63,447 bases of DNA from Chitinophagaceae bacterium. GTDB taxonomy: Bacteria; Bacteroidota; Bacteroidia; Chitinophagales; Chitinophagaceae. Shown here one piece after another: positions 62,196 through 63,447 of this stretch (position 1 is its first letter; each line of letters opens with the position of its first letter). The notes below the pieces were generated by a model. It searched no databases. It had not been told where the DNA came from and saw only the letters and a list, made by a program, of their open reading frames with translations. Position numbers and translations under genes: made by a program. The stretch is taken from positions 1 to 63,447 of the forward strand of contig CANFLL010000011.1 in assembly GCA_947447825.1 (NCBI GenBank), given 5' to 3'.

Positions 62196-62281
62196 GTATG
62201 AAATGTGAAATACAATCATACATATTTACTTTTCATACTATTTTAAATCTGATTTAATACCTCAAACTTCACATTTCATAC
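62196..62281. repeat. Word-like intergenic palindrome
   Basis: GTATGAAATGTGAA at 62196-62209 pairs perfectly with TTCACATTTCATAC at 62268-62281. The arms continue with weaker matches outward and the loop of about 58 bases has similar words. It lies between tandem genes. Confidence 0.68.
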
Positions 62282-62295
62282 CTCATAACTAAATT

Positions 62296-62829
62296 ATGGC
62301 TTACATACTTCCCCTTCTTGGCAAAACGCCTCAATTTGGCAATAATTGTTTCATTGCCCCAAATGCAACAATCGTAGGTGATGTTACGATGGGCGACGAA
62401 GGAAGTGTGTGGTTTAATGCGGTTATTAGGGGCGATGTAAACAGCATTACGATGGGCAATAGAGTTAATGTTCAGGATGGCGCAGTGATACATTGCACTT
62501 ACCAAAAAAACGCTACTATTATTGGCAATAATGTTTCGATAGGGCATAATGCATTGGTGCACGGCTGCACCATTAAAGACAATGTGCTTATTGGAATGGG
62601 GGCCATTGTGATGGATAGATGCGTGGTGAACAGTAATTCCATTGTTGCTGCCGGAGCTGTTGTATTGGAAGGGACAATCATTGAAGCGGGAAGCATTTGG
62701 GCTGGAGTGCCTGCAAAAAAGGTAAAAGATATATCTGAAGAGAAGATTAGTGGAGAGATTAATAGGATTGCAAATAATTATGTGAAATATTCTAGCTGGT
62801 TTGAGGAATATAATGATGCAAATAAATAG
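62296..62829 (+). CDS. Gamma-class carbonic anhydrase-like protein
   Basis: The 177-residue protein is a left-handed beta-helix of hexapeptide repeats. It has VWFNAVIRGDVNSITMGNRVNVQDGAVIHCTYQ, and the zinc-ligand pattern with His in VIHC and His in SIGHNALVHGCTI, and ends with a C-terminal helix typical of the CamH/YrdA group. Enzymatic activity cannot be assumed, since many YrdA-like members are inactive as carbonic anhydrases. A lipoprotein gene follows 12 bases later and is probably co-transcribed. Confidence 0.88.
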   Translation: MAYILPLLGKTPQFGNNCFIAPNATIVGDVTMGDEGSVWFNAVIRGDVNSITMGNRVNVQDGAVIHCTYQKNATIIGNNVSIGHNALVHGCTIKDNVLIGMGAIVMDRCVVNSNSIVAAGAVVLEGTIIEAGSIWAGVPAKKVKDISEEKISGEINRIANNYVKYSSWFEEYNDANK

Positions 62830-62841
62830 TACATTTGATTT

Positions 62842-63249
62842 ATGAAAAAAATACTTTTCTATATATTAATACTTGGCAGCTTAACTGGTTGTAGCCTATT
62901 TGGTCATTCAAAATCGCAAACAAGCTGCCCTGCAAATGTTAGCAATGATGATATTTATTTACGTCCTAGAAGTGGATGTCCTCCTGCAGCATTTGGTGCT
63001 GAAAAGATAAATGAGTTTCTAGATAAAAAAGCAAAAGCTGCACCTCACCCTACCGCTAAAGGTGATCCTATTACTGGCAAGAAAACATCTCAAAAGAAAG
63101 GAATAAGAACAGGTGAAATTGAAAAGCCAGCTAAATTGACCAAAGAACAAAAAGCTGCAAAAAAGAAAGAAGAAGAAATGGATAGAGCCTTGGTGAGACA
63201 ACTAAAGCGTGACCAAAAGCTTGCAAGACAACAACAGTTGCCATATTAG
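62842..63249 (+). CDS. Lysine-rich lipoprotein
   Basis: The 135-residue protein has a lipoprotein signal ending LTGC, a short cysteine-containing domain (TSCPANVSNDDIYLRPRSGCPPAAFG) and a long, highly basic, probably helical tail (KPAKLTKEQKAAKKKEEEMDRALVRQLKRDQKLARQQ). The tail could bind nucleic acid or acidic polymers at the cell envelope, which is speculation. It lies behind the carbonic anhydrase-like gene. Family unknown. Confidence 0.72.
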   Translation: MKKILFYILILGSLTGCSLFGHSKSQTSCPANVSNDDIYLRPRSGCPPAAFGAEKINEFLDKKAKAAPHPTAKGDPITGKKTSQKKGIRTGEIEKPAKLTKEQKAAKKKEEEMDRALVRQLKRDQKLARQQQLPY

Positions 63250-63303
63250 TAATTAGTGGAAAGTGGAAAGTAGAAAGTCAAAAGTTAAAAGTGGAGAGTT
63301 AAA
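63250..63303. repeat. Low-complexity stretch before the second IS copy
   Basis: The 54 bases consist of GGAAAGT / AGAAAGT / AAAAGT words like those at 28371. It abuts the left end of the second insertion-sequence copy, so that copy sits inside or next to a member of the palindrome class. Confidence 0.5.
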
Positions 63304-63447
63304 AGGCATTCCCTGTAATTGCTGCGCATCTTTTTGATATTGCAATATATTTATATTTGATTTAACTGGATTTTACGTTACAGGTTCATCTTTTATTGAA
63401 AACAATCATTTTTTGATGGTTAATGTTCTTATTGGGCATACCTCTCC
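63304..63447 (-). mobile_element. Second copy of the insertion sequence, partial at window end
   Basis: The first 144 bases of this element are the exact reverse complement of 1483-1626, starting with the terminal repeat AGGCATTCCCTGTAA. It runs out of the window before the transposase gene. Its orientation is opposite to the copy at 1-1626. Confidence 0.95.

Overview
The window reads as a low-GC member of the Bacteroidota, most likely a Chitinophagaceae-type organism. This rests on several sequence features: promoters of the TTG / TAnnTTTG class, a carboxypeptidase-like TonB-dependent receptor, DUF4270 and DUF4907 proteins, a long-form IspG, an AmgK-like kinase fused to a RapZ C-terminal domain, an exosortase-family protein, and many short secreted proteins and lipoproteins. 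It is chromosomal: gapA, dnaB, ffh, fumC, nadB, ispG, lpxD, lolD and fabG are all present. Genus-level placement is inference only.

Layout. 1-1626 is a complete IS5/IS1182-type insertion sequence, and the last 144 bases are the end of a second identical copy in the opposite orientation, so the window is one segment between two inverted IS copies. 1.9-7.2 kb: threonine synthase, a LysR regulator, and a metal-type TonB receptor with a small leader protein and a visible operator. 7.3-8.6 kb: a MITE-like element abutting a beheaded AAA ATPase that is coupled to an intact Toprim-like partner, which looks like the remains of a two-gene defence module. 8.8-13.3 kb: an outer-membrane protein, ChrA, a 2OG-Fe(II) oxygenase and a nucleotidyltransferase-GHMP kinase fusion. 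13.8-19.5 kb: divergent cell-envelope operons (Kelch lipoprotein + DUF4907; DUF4270 lipoprotein + outer-membrane protein + SurA-like chaperone). 19.7-22.9 kb: gapA, SemiSWEET, a 21-bp tandem array and an unknown protein. 23-30 kb: DUF433/LprI pair, hemW, secreted proteins, AraC regulator, exosortase, fumC. 30-44 kb: second array, methyltransferase, glycosyltransferase, lpxD, dnaB, nadB, ispG, third array with an unknown protein, pseudouridine synthase, exported superoxide dismutase. 44.6-51.9 kb: LptF/G permease, fabG, an orphan ABC ATPase, a glycosyltransferase, ffh and a CAU-anticodon tRNA. 52-63.2 kb: lolD, response regulator + sugar transferase, mgsA, a MurU/AmgK-RapZ-like cell-wall recycling pair, small envelope proteins, a fourth 21-bp array and a gamma-carbonic anhydrase.

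The strongest unexplained signal is a set of four minisatellite arrays (A-D), all with an exact 21-bp period and about 8-11 units. Each lies on the 5' side of at least one gene, and two lie directly upstream of unrecognised cytoplasmic proteins of 217-227 residues. Arrays B and C share a TCANNTGA core although they are 12 kb apart. A second recurring layer is a class of long, word-like intergenic palindromes; one of them has been captured in frame inside ispG.
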